Of a DNA stretch of 64,000 nucleotides, positions 24,283-33,700 are shown piece after piece (the stretch's first letter is position 1; every line of letters starts with the position of its first letter). The DNA is from Caulobacter rhizosphaerae (GTDB lineage: Bacteria > Pseudomonadota > Alphaproteobacteria > Caulobacterales > Caulobacteraceae). The stretch is taken from contig NZ_CP048815.1 of assembly GCF_010977555.1 (NCBI RefSeq), positions 2,968,501-3,032,500 on the forward strand, given 5' to 3'. The translations under genes were made by a program, and so were the position numbers. The notes beneath the pieces were generated by a model. It worked only from the letters and a program-made list of their open reading frames with translations. It did not search any database and was not told where the DNA came from.

Positions 24283-27006
24283 CTAGAACTGCATGTTGGC
24301 GCCCACGAACACCGTCCGTCCGCTGGTGGTGTCGTTCCACAGCCGGTGGGCGCCGGTCGCGCCGAACCCGTTATTGTAGCTGTTGTACTGGGACTCGCGC
24401 TCGTTGGAGAGGTTCACGGCGTCAAGCGTCAGGCGTATCCCCGGCGTCAGCTGATAGAAGGCCGCCGCGTCGATATAGGTTGTCGCCTTGAAGCCGCCGC
24501 TGTCGATCGTGTACTCCGAACGATAGTTGGAGGAGATCCGCGCGCCCCACTTCGCCGTCTCGTAGTAGAGCGTGACGTTGTGGTTCAGGTCGGACATCCC
24601 GTAGATCGCGCCCTTCTGGGGCTTGCCGTTGACGAGGTTGGTCGTCTCGGAGTCGATGAAGGTGACGTTGGCGACGACACCCATGTTCTTGAATGGACCC
24701 GGCAGGAAGAAGAAATCGCTCTGGGCGCTGAGTTCCAGGCCGGTCAGCGTGGCCTCGTTGAGGTTCACCGACCGGGTGTAGGACGATACGATCGTCGACC
24801 CGGTGACGCCCGGGTACAGGCCTTCGGCCAGGCCGGTGCTGGCGTAGGTGACATTGTTGACGGTCTGGCTGCTGACCAGGCCGTCGATCTTCTTGTGGAA
24901 GACGCCAGCGGTCAGCATGCCGATGCTGCCGAAGTACCATTCGGCCGACAGGTCGAACTCGTCGGAGGTGTAGGGGTTGAGGTTGGGATTGCCGGTCGAC
25001 ACCGTCACGCTGGTCCCGTCGACGCTGATCGTTCCGTTCATCGCATAGGCGGCCAGCGAGGGACGGTTGATGTTCTGGGCTGCGGCGGCTCGGATCTGGA
25101 ACTGGTCTGATACTTCCAACACGGCGTTGAAGGCTGGCAGCACGCCGGAATAGGTCTTCTTGGCCTCGGTCGGCGTGTTGACGCCCTTGACCGCCATGAC
25201 GCCAGACGAGATCAAGTCGGTGTCATAGGCCCGCAGGCCGGCGTTCCCCCGTACGGGCCTGCCAAACAAGATGGTCTTCCAGTCCAGCTGGAGATAGCCG
25301 GCCTGGGTGTCCTCCTCGACCTGGTAGATCGCCTTGGGCGCGCCGAAGGTGCGGGTAACCCCGTAGAAGGCCAGAGCCTTGTCGAAGTCGACGTTCACCC
25401 AGGACTGGTCGTGGTGCTTGTCGAAGATCGTGTAGTAACTGGTGACGTGATCATCCAGCGTGCCCTTTTCCCAGGCCGTCTTGTTCACGTCATCGTTGGT
25501 CTGGGTGTAACCCGAGTTCTCGAAGCCGCGATACGAAACGCCCGCCTTCAAGGTCAAGGCGCCGTTCAATTCCCAAGCTGCGTTCAGCTCACCGTTCTTC
25601 AAGTCGGTGCTCTGATAGCTGGCCGAGAAGTCGATCTCGTGGGCCCGGTAGCTGTTCGGATCGGTGGTGTTCCACTTGTAGGTGTTGTGGCCTGCGTCGC
25701 CGCGATAGTCGGTGATCAGCCCGCCGAACGCCTCGGTGTAGAACTTGTCCGAGATAGGAATGTCGTAATCCGACGTCTCCTGACCGATATGACCGTCGAC
25801 CGTCAGGCGGTCGGTGGGCTTCCACTCGCCGGTCAGCACCAACTGATCGAACGTGTTCCTGGTCTGCTGGCGACGGGTCTCGGTGGCGAAGACAGTGTTG
25901 TCGACATCCGCGTAAACGATCGTGTTGTACTTGTCGTACTGGATCGAGTTCAGCACCGGCGGGGGACTGACCAGGTTGCCTGAGTGAGGGGTGGCTGCGC
26001 CCAGGATGGTCGAGTTCAGGGTGGCGCGGGTGGCCAGACTGTTCTCGTCCCTGTCGTTGGTGAACTTGCCGTGCAGGGCGTCGAGAGTCAGGGTGAGGTT
26101 CTCGACCGGACGCCATTGCAGCGCGGCCGTCACGCCAAGGCGCTCCTGGTCCGAGCCCCAGACGGTCAGTCGGTTGCCGCGCTGGAAGATCAACTCGCCA
26201 TTAATGGCCTTGGCCTGGTCGGCCGCGCTGAGATTGACGACATTGGCGGCGAGGGCCTTGGTCGTGGGGGCGGCGTAGGTGTTGTAACCCTGCTCCTGGG
26301 TCTTGCGCTTGGAATAGGCCACTGAGACGAGGACGCCGAATTTGTCGTCCCAGTTCCTGCTGAACATCGCCGCGCCGCGCGGCTGGAAGTCCTTGGTCGC
26401 CGAGTTGGTGCCGCCCTGCAGGGACAGGGCGGCCTTGGTTCCCGAATAGTCGAACGGCTTGGCGGTATAGAGGCCCACCGTGCCGGCCATGCCGCCTTCG
26501 TCCTGCTCGGCCGAGAACGACTTCCGTATGTCGACCTTCGAAAACAGCTCCGAGGCGAAGATGTTGAAGTCGAACGCCCGATCCCGCGAGGTCTGGCCGC
26601 GGCTGTCCATCGGCGAATCGACGTTGCCCAGCACCTCCATGCCGTTCAGCTGCACACGGGTGAAGTCAGGGCCCAGGCCGCGCAAGCTGACTCGACGCCC
26701 CTCGCCGCCTTCCCGGTTGATGGCCACGCCCGGCAGGCGCTGCAGCGACTCGGCAAGGTTGAGGTCGGGGAACTTGGCCATGTCCTCGGCGACGATCACG
26801 TCGGCGACAATGGCGCTGTCCTTCTTGGCCAAGCGCGCCGCGCCCAGCGACTTGCGGAAGCCCTGAACGACCACTTCGTCGACGGCGTTGTCGGCCGGGG
26901 AAGCCGCCGGCGCGACGTCGGCCGCCTCGGCCGAGCCGGCGGACAGGACCGTGACGAGGACGCCGGCCGCGGCGCTCATGACCAGCGCCTTCTTGATTGG
27001 TGACAT
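24283..27006 (-). CDS. TonB-dependent outer-membrane receptor (second, glycan locus)
   Basis: 907 residues from ATG 27006, where a signal peptide begins (MSPIKKALVMSAAAGVLVTVL); the frame is open 53 codons further upstream without signal features. The TonB box region is NAVDEVVVQG. The plug has AKFPDLNLAESLQRLPGVAINR and GLGPDFTRVQLNGMEV, the barrel ends in VFVGANMQF with a terminal Phe. It is of the same class as the other receptor but only distantly similar, so it may take a different fragment or peptide-linked glycan. It converges with gntR (71 bp gap, no clear terminator). Confidence 0.92.
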   Translation of the reverse strand: MSPIKKALVMSAAAGVLVTVLSAGSAEAADVAPAASPADNAVDEVVVQGFRKSLGAARLAKKDSAIVADVIVAEDMAKFPDLNLAESLQRLPGVAINREGGEGRRVSLRGLGPDFTRVQLNGMEVLGNVDSPMDSRGQTSRDRAFDFNIFASELFSKVDIRKSFSAEQDEGGMAGTVGLYTAKPFDYSGTKAALSLQGGTNSATKDFQPRGAAMFSRNWDDKFGVLVSVAYSKRKTQEQGYNTYAAPTTKALAANVVNLSAADQAKAINGELIFQRGNRLTVWGSDQERLGVTAALQWRPVENLTLTLDALHGKFTNDRDENSLATRATLNSTILGAATPHSGNLVSPPPVLNSIQYDKYNTIVYADVDNTVFATETRRQQTRNTFDQLVLTGEWKPTDRLTVDGHIGQETSDYDIPISDKFYTEAFGGLITDYRGDAGHNTYKWNTTDPNSYRAHEIDFSASYQSTDLKNGELNAAWELNGALTLKAGVSYRGFENSGYTQTNDDVNKTAWEKGTLDDHVTSYYTIFDKHHDQSWVNVDFDKALAFYGVTRTFGAPKAIYQVEEDTQAGYLQLDWKTILFGRPVRGNAGLRAYDTDLISSGVMAVKGVNTPTEAKKTYSGVLPAFNAVLEVSDQFQIRAAAAQNINRPSLAAYAMNGTISVDGTSVTVSTGNPNLNPYTSDEFDLSAEWYFGSIGMLTAGVFHKKIDGLVSSQTVNNVTYASTGLAEGLYPGVTGSTIVSSYTRSVNLNEATLTGLELSAQSDFFFLPGPFKNMGVVANVTFIDSETTNLVNGKPQKGAIYGMSDLNHNVTLYYETAKWGARISSNYRSEYTIDSGGFKATTYIDAAAFYQLTPGIRLTLDAVNLSNERESQYNSYNNGFGATGAHRLWNDTTSGRTVFVGANMQF

Positions 27007-27084
27007 GGAAAAGCCCCTGTACTGGCGGCGGAGGGAGACAACCCAAGCTGGGCGTCCGGCGAGAGGCCGGGCGTTAGGGGTGTT

Positions 27085-27097
27085 CCGTGACTCACGG
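27085..27097. promoter_or_regulatory. 13-bp palindrome upstream of the second receptor
   Basis: CCGTGA-C-TCACGG is a perfect palindrome in the 198-bp gap between the divergent receptor and phospholipase-phosphatase genes, 79 bp before the receptor start. It may bind a regulator; no known motif was recognised. Confidence 0.35.
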
Positions 27098-27204
27098 TTC
27101 TCGTTTCGAATAAGGGTTTGTGACGACGACGGACGGGGCGTCGACCACCGACGCGAAACCGTCATCGAGCGTGGCTAGTCGGACCGCGATCTTCGGAGGA
27201 CCTC

Positions 27205-28947
27205 ATGCTAAGTCTCGTCGCCGCGCTTCTGATGGGCGCCAGTCCCGCCGCCGTCGAGCTGCGCATGAACGACCTGACCGCGGTCGGCACGCACAACAGT
27301 TACAAGCTGGCCGTCCCGCCCGAGGAGATGGCGGCCATGGTCACCGCGCGCGGACAGGCCGCCCTGGGCGTCGATTATGCGCACCGGCCACTCGTCGAGC
27401 AGTTGGACGCCGGGGCCAGGCAGCTGGAGATCGACGTGGTCGCCGATCCGGGCGGCGGTCTCTACGCCAAGCCGCTGACCGCCCTCGGACACGGGACCAT
27501 CCTGCCGCCCAGCGTCGCCGCCGCCTTGGCGAAGCCCGGCTTCAAGGTCCTTCACATGCCAGACGTCGACTTCCGCAGCTCGTGCCCGACCTTCGTCGCG
27601 TGCCTGACGCAGGTGAAGGCCTGGTCCAAAGCCCATCCGGATCACGTGCCGATCCTGATCCTGCTCAACGCCAAGGATGGCCAGGCCAGCCTGCCCGGCG
27701 GCGTCACCCCCCTGCCCTTCGACGAAAGGACGTTCGACGCCCTGGACGCCGAGATCCGCTCGGTGTTCGACGACGGCCGGTTGATCATCCCCGACCAGGT
27801 GCGCGGCCGACGCGCCACCCTGCGCGAGGCGATCCTGGCCGACGGCTGGCCCAGCCTGGCCGCCTCGCGCGGCAAGGTGTTCTTCGCCCTGGACGAGGCC
27901 CCCGCCAAGGTGGCGCTCTATCGCGGGACGCGAACCTCGCTGGAGGGCCGCGCGATGTTCGTCAACACCGACGAGGCCTCGCCAGCCGCGGCCTATCTCA
28001 CCCTCAACGACCCAGTCGGCCAGAAGGACCGCATCGCCGCCGCCGTGAAGGCGGGCTTCATCGTCCGCACGCGCGCCGACGCCGACACCTGGGCCGCGCG
28101 AACCAACGATGTGACCCAGCGCAGCGCTGCGCTGACAAGCGGCGCGCAATATATCTCGACCGACTACCTCTGGCCCGATCCACGCTTTGCCGGCGGATAC
28201 GCCGTGCGCCTGACCGGGGGCGATGTCGCCATCTGCAACCCCGTGCGGGCCGCCGATCGTTGCGACAGCCTGGCGATCGAAGCCCAGCCCGGCGTCCCAC
28301 CGCGCGGCTATCTCTCACCCCAGGCTCGGCCGGACCTGACCAAGATCCTGGCGCCGCCGCCCGCCAAGGGCTCGCCCCGCGCCGTCGCCGACGCGGCGAT
28401 CTTCGACCAGACCCGCGCGCTGAAGGACTCGCCTCGCTGGGCCCTGGCCACCGCCGACGTCGATGGGTCCATGTACGATCACTTCGCCCAGGCCCTGGGC
28501 GTAAGACTGACGCCCCAGGCCGCGCCGGTGCTGACCGCCCTGCTGCAACGGGCCGGCGAGGATCGCTCAGTCGTCAGCCTGGCCAAGACCTACTGGGACA
28601 CGAAGCGGCCCTATATCGGCAAGGAGGCCGCTCCGATCTGCGAACCCAAGAGCGACCACCTGGCCGGCAATCCGGATTATCCATCCGGGCACTCCGTCCA
28701 TGGCGAGCAGGTGGCGATGATCCTGGCCGAACTGGCCCCCTCCCGCGCCGCCGCCCTGTACGCGCGGGGCCGCGACTATGCCGAAAGTCGCTATGTCTGC
28801 GGCTCTCACACCTTCAGCGCGACGGAAGCGGGTCTCCAGGCCGGCGCCGTGATCTACGCGGCCGAACACGCTTCGCCGATCTTCCGGCGGGACATGGACA
28901 TGGCCCGCGCTGAACTGGACGCAGCCCTGGGAACGCCCTCTCGATAA
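27205..28947 (+). CDS. exported PI-PLC-like / class A acid phosphatase fusion protein
   Basis: 580 residues, start supported by GGAGGA four bases before ATG. A short hydrophobic N-terminus suggests export. Residues about 20-340 resemble calcium-dependent phosphatidylinositol-type phospholipase C: VGTHNSYK with His30, QLEIDVVADP, and His117 in LHMPDVDF. Residues about 380-575 form a PAP2/class A acid phosphatase: KTYWDTKRPY, NPDYPSGHSVHG (His496) and ESRYVCGSH (His535). The Asp normally four residues after that last His is Ala539. The protein could release and dephosphorylate a phospholipid head group in one polypeptide. A link to the adjacent glycan locus is not evident. Confidence 0.85.
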   Translation: MLSLVAALLMGASPAAVELRMNDLTAVGTHNSYKLAVPPEEMAAMVTARGQAALGVDYAHRPLVEQLDAGARQLEIDVVADPGGGLYAKPLTALGHGTILPPSVAAALAKPGFKVLHMPDVDFRSSCPTFVACLTQVKAWSKAHPDHVPILILLNAKDGQASLPGGVTPLPFDERTFDALDAEIRSVFDDGRLIIPDQVRGRRATLREAILADGWPSLAASRGKVFFALDEAPAKVALYRGTRTSLEGRAMFVNTDEASPAAAYLTLNDPVGQKDRIAAAVKAGFIVRTRADADTWAARTNDVTQRSAALTSGAQYISTDYLWPDPRFAGGYAVRLTGGDVAICNPVRAADRCDSLAIEAQPGVPPRGYLSPQARPDLTKILAPPPAKGSPRAVADAAIFDQTRALKDSPRWALATADVDGSMYDHFAQALGVRLTPQAAPVLTALLQRAGEDRSVVSLAKTYWDTKRPYIGKEAAPICEPKSDHLAGNPDYPSGHSVHGEQVAMILAELAPSRAAALYARGRDYAESRYVCGSHTFSATEAGLQAGAVIYAAEHASPIFRRDMDMARAELDAALGTPSR

Positions 28948-30002
28948 TGAGCGCTCCAATGACTGGAGGTTTCCCCACGCCGAAGCCGTTGGCGGGGTTC
29001 GGGGTAGGAAAGCGAATCCGAACTCTCGCTCTCCACGGTGCAGCTTCTCGCGCGCCGGTAGGCCCTGGTAACGATTATCGGGACGAACTGTTGTTTAAAA
29101 AACGCCGCCAAATCGAAAATCGTGCGGCTTGCGGTTTGCTCGACAATATCAGGATTTACCCCCTGAAATCTGGTGAAATCTCTACGGAACCATAACCACG
29201 GAGAACATATTCCAGATTGTAACATTAATTTACGTTCTACCTTTCTATCTACACCTGCCAAATCAAGTCAACCGGCTTCATGAGCATCTTGAGAGAGGTA
29301 ATAGAAACTTCTATTCTTGACGAATTTGCAAAAATTTACTTCAAGATCCGCTCATTTTAACCACGACCGCACCACTAGCCATACATCACCCCGTGTGACT
29401 TTCAACACCGAGGACCTGTAGGCGAAAAGTACAGAATAAGCGTCCAGCGCCACCCGAGAAATTATCTTTTATCCACAACCCACAATGGGCCTAATCACCA
29501 GATCAGCCATCTCATGCAAGAGATGCAACGACACATATATCGCGCTGAAACCGGAACATGGGATTTATACTATCAGCTAGCCGGGGCAATTCCCCGGAAA
29601 CAGCTCGTGCCGCTCGACAACTTCAGCGCTGCGACTTCGAGAAACGGCCATTTCACTTTTTCCGCCACTGCTCCGATATATACTTTAACATGCCTCTGGA
29701 ATCGAGGAATTTTTCACCGCTATACTTAATAATTCAACTTTTAACAAACTAAATCGCAATATCTTCGCCATAAAGCGCAGCTACACTTGCAATATAATAT
29801 AGTTATACCTATTTACTCACCTTTCTAGTAGTTGATATCGATAAACGGCACTCAATAGACCACGCCGTGCTAACCGTCCGTTAATAATTTGAGCCGCTGG
29901 CTCCCCTTTACATGCCACCTAAGCGGGAAGGTGATGCGATTTCGGGAAGCTGGGGCGCCCAGAACCGCATCCACCGGCATCAAAAGAAGGTTGAGGGCGA
30001 AG
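28948..30002. other. AT-rich 1.05-kb region without convincing gene
   Basis: About 29090-29880 is strikingly A/T-rich compared with the flanks. Short open frames near 29514-29752 lack ribosome sites and recognisable features. The region holds perfect small hairpins: CATCTC-N6-GAGATG (29508-29525) and CCGGGG-CAATT-CCCCGG (29581-29597). It lies upstream of the autotransporter locus and may be a long regulatory region, encode a small RNA, or be a remnant of transferred DNA. Confidence 0.5.
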
Positions 30003-30575
30003 ATGAATCAAGTATTGGCGGGTAACCCCCTCCGGCGCCGCGCTTTTGCAGCCGTTGTCGGGCTCGCGCTCATTGCTGACGTCGGCGTCTTGGCGCCCGC
30101 CGCGGCGGCCGCGACGACCGCTGCGCCGGCGAACGCGGCGGTCTTCCGCGATCAGGCCAACAAGGTCGGCGCGCGGAGCTGCGCGGATCTCTACGAGGCG
30201 CTTGGTCAGGGCCTGACCCGCGGGGCGGCGTTCTCGGTCAAGACCGAAACGGACCAGGCCGCCCCCGACGCCCATCTCGTCCGAGGCCTTCTGGGTCTGA
30301 CCTACGACCAGCCGGACCTCAAGGGATCGGCCGGCGGGGTGGTGGTCGCCGCGCCCGGCCAAGGGGGATGCGAAGGCTACCTCGTGCGCGTGGCGCCTTT
30401 CCAGAAGCCCTGCGCCGAGGTCGTCAGCCTCCTCCCGGCCGGCAGCACGGCCGGCCAGCCCCTCCTGGGCGTCTGGCAATACCAGCTCGCCGGAACCCAG
30501 GGGCAGGCGCTGATGATCCCCAGCGGCTCCACCTGCGTGGTGGTCACCCTGTCCGGAATGACCCAGCGCCAATGA
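30003..30575 (+). CDS. small exported protein of unknown function, autotransporter neighbour
   Basis: 190 residues from ATG 30003, preceded by GAGGGCGAAG. The first 46 residues look like a signal peptide: basic RRR, a hydrophobic stretch and Ala-rich cleavage region. The mature part has four cysteines (SCADL near 60, GGCEG, KPCAE, STCVV), suggesting two disulfides in the periplasm or outside. I do not recognise a family. It precedes the trimeric autotransporter by 160 bp on the same strand, so an accessory role (folding, anchoring or surface display) is plausible but unproven. Confidence 0.7.
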   Translation: MNQVLAGNPLRRRAFAAVVGLALIADVGVLAPAAAAATTAAPANAAVFRDQANKVGARSCADLYEALGQGLTRGAAFSVKTETDQAAPDAHLVRGLLGLTYDQPDLKGSAGGVVVAAPGQGGCEGYLVRVAPFQKPCAEVVSLLPAGSTAGQPLLGVWQYQLAGTQGQALMIPSGSTCVVVTLSGMTQRQ

Positions 30576-30735
30576 TCGGGGCGCGTGAGCCCAGACCCGC
30601 CAGCCGGGCCAGGCTCGCAAGATCGGTCGTGCGGACAGGCGCCCGCCGCACGAGAGAAGTGAAGTGGGCCCAGACCGCGGCTCTCGCCAATGCCCCAGCA
30701 GGGCTGGCGGGCCGATATTGAGGGGTAGCGTTGCC

Positions 30736-33700
30736 ATGAATGCCTACGTGTCGAAGGATCGTCGTCTCGCCGGTTTCGTCCGCAACTGGATGGGCCGCAG
30801 CGATGGGCGCAACTGGTCGCAGCTTCGCCGGCTGATGGCGATCCTGCGCCGGGCCCACCAGGTGCTGGGCGTCAGCCGCAAGGGCCTGGGGCTCGGCGCG
30901 TTGGGTGTCGGCGGCGGGCTGCGTCCGGCCAGCGCGATCGGCGGTCTGGCGGCGATCTTGGCGCTCGGCCTCTGCGCCCCGGCTCAGGCGCAATATGCGG
31001 CCGGCGGCGGTTCGGCGCCAGCCAGCGGCTCTGTCGCCATCGGCGCGAGTTCGTCGGCCACCAATCTCAATGCCGTTGCGATCGGAACCTCAACGGTCTC
31101 GTCGTCGCAATATACGGTGGCGATCGGACAGGGCGCGCAGGCTACGGGCGCCGGCGGCGCGGTGGCCCTGGGCGCCGGCACGATCTCGAACAACATCAAT
31201 ACGACCGCGATCGGCGTCAACGCCAACGCCACCGGGGCCGGGGCCAGCGCACTGGGCACCGCCTCCCTGGCTTCAGGGGGCAACTCCACCGCGGTCGGCG
31301 TCGGCGCCACCGCCAGCGGCAACTTCGCATGGGCCGGCGGCTATCAGTCCGTCGCTGGGGGGCTACGCACCCTCGCGCTTGGGTATCAAGCCAACGCGTC
31401 CGGGATCGATGCGATCGCCCAGGGCAGCACCGCCACCGCGAGCCAGCAGAACGCCGTGGCGATCGGCTTCGGGACGGTCGCATCGGGGATAAACTCCGTC
31501 TCTCTCGGCTCGCGCACCCTGGCTGGAGCCGGCGCCCTCGGCCAGAGCGCCGTCGCCATCGGCACGGACGTGACGGCGTCCGCGAACGACGCCCTTGCGA
31601 TGGGGCGCTCAAGCAAGGCGACCGCCGTTTTCGCCACCGCGATCGGGACAAGCTCCCAGGCGGCGGGGACAAGCTCGGCGGCGTTCGGCCCCAACGCCAA
31701 TGCCTCAGCCAACTTCGCGCTGGCGCTGGGCAACGCGGCCGTGTCGAGCGGAAGCGGGTCTCTCGCGGCAGGCTCGGGAGCCCAGAGCACGGACGTCGGG
31801 GCCGTGGCGGTCGGCAACAACTCCGCTGCATCCGCCACGAATGCCATAGCGGTCGGCCTGGGCTCGATCGCGAACGCCACAGACACCGTTGCGATGGGAC
31901 GCCAGACCCAGGCCACCGCCAGCAATTCCACCGCCGTCGGACGTGAAGCGGGGGCCAGCGGTGTCGGCAGCACCGCGCTCGGTTTCGGCGCCCGGACCAG
32001 CGCCCAGAATTCGGTCGCCGTCGGCGCGGGCTCGCGCGCGTCCGGGATTAACTCCATCTATCTCGGCTCGAGCACCTTCGCGACCAGCGCCAGCGGCCAG
32101 AGCGCCATCGGCATCGGCACCGACGTGACGGCGTCCCAGGACGGCGCCATTGCGATGGGACGTGACACTTCGGCGACCGCGACCAACGCCATCGCGGTCG
32201 GTTTCCAATCCTTCGCCGACACTGAAGACGCCGTCGCCATCGGCACCGGCGCGAGCGCGACCGGCGGCAAGGCCGTCGCCATCGGCGCCGGCAACGCCGC
32301 CTATGGCGACGGCGCTGTGGCCATCGGCGATCCCAGCTACGCCAGCGGCACGGGCGCCTTCACCGGCGGGGCCAACAACATCGCCAACGCCGACGGTACC
32401 GCCAGCGCCACGGCGGCCAATGCGGCCAATGGCGCGGTCGCCATCGGCAACAACAACGTCGCGGTCGGCCAGGGCTCGGTGGCGCTCGGCAACGCCAGCC
32501 GCGCCGGCGCCGCCGGCGCCCTGGCCTTCGGCGACACGGCGACCGCCAACAACGCCGGCGACGTCGCCCTGGGCTCGGGCTCGGTCACGGCCGCCGCCGT
32601 GGGGACCGCGAACACCACGATCAACGGCACGGTCTATACCTTCGCCGGCACGGCGACGCCGAGTTCGACAGTGAGCATCGGCGCGGCGGGCGCCGAGCGG
32701 ACGCTCACCAACCTGGCGGCGGGCCGGATCTCGAACACCTCTACCGACGCGGTCAACGGCTCGCAGCTGTTCGCCACCAACCAGGCGGTCACCACGCTCG
32801 CCAATACGGTCAGCACCACCGCCATTCACTATCTGAGCGTCAACGACGGCGGCGTCACCGGCGGCAACTACAGCAACAATGGCGCGACGGGGGCGAATTC
32901 TATCGCTCTGGGCGTGAGCGCGGCTTCGCAGACCTCGAACAGCGTCGCCATCGGCGCTAGCGCTTTCAATCAGACCACGGGCGCCGACGTCCAGGCAGTC
33001 GCGATCGGCGCTGCGGCGCTGACCACCCAGAGCCGTGCGACGGCGATCGGCGCCCAAGCGGCCGCGCGGGGTGTGAACTCGATCGCGCTCGGCGCCGCGG
33101 CGTCGGGAAGCACCTCCTACGCTATCGCCATCGGCTCGGGGCCGGTGACGGGGGCGAGCGCAACGGGGACTGGATCCATCGCCATCGGCGGCGGTGGCGG
33201 AACCGTGCCCACCGGCGCTCCGGCCTCCGCGACCGCGTCGCGCGCTATCGCCATCGGCCAGAACACGGTCGCCGCGTTCAACAGTTCGATCGCCCTGGGC
33301 AGTCGGTCCACGACCGGCAGCGCGTCCTCAGTCGCGGTGGGCGACACCGCCAGCACTGGCGCGACCGGCGTCAACGTCGCCATTGGCAATCTGAGCACCG
33401 CCAACGCCGGCACGGCCGGCGGCGGCGCGGTCGCGATCGGCCGCTCGAACACCGCCTTCGGCGACGGCGCGGTGTCGATCGGCGATCCCAGCTACGCCAG
33501 CGGCACGGGCGCCTTCACCGGCGGCGCCAACAATATCGCCAACAGCGACGGGACCACCACGGCGACCGCCGCCAACCAGGCCAATGGCGCGGTGGCGATC
33601 GGCAACGCCAACCGCGCGATCGGCCAGGGCAGCGTGGCGCTCGGCAATGGTTCGACCGCCGGCGCGGCCGGGCTGGCGGGCAATGTCGCGCTCGGCAATG

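Noticed and set aside
29514..29752. Two overlapping small open frames (71 and 64 codons)
   Set aside because: No ribosome site, AT-rich random-looking composition, and a hairpin covers the first start.
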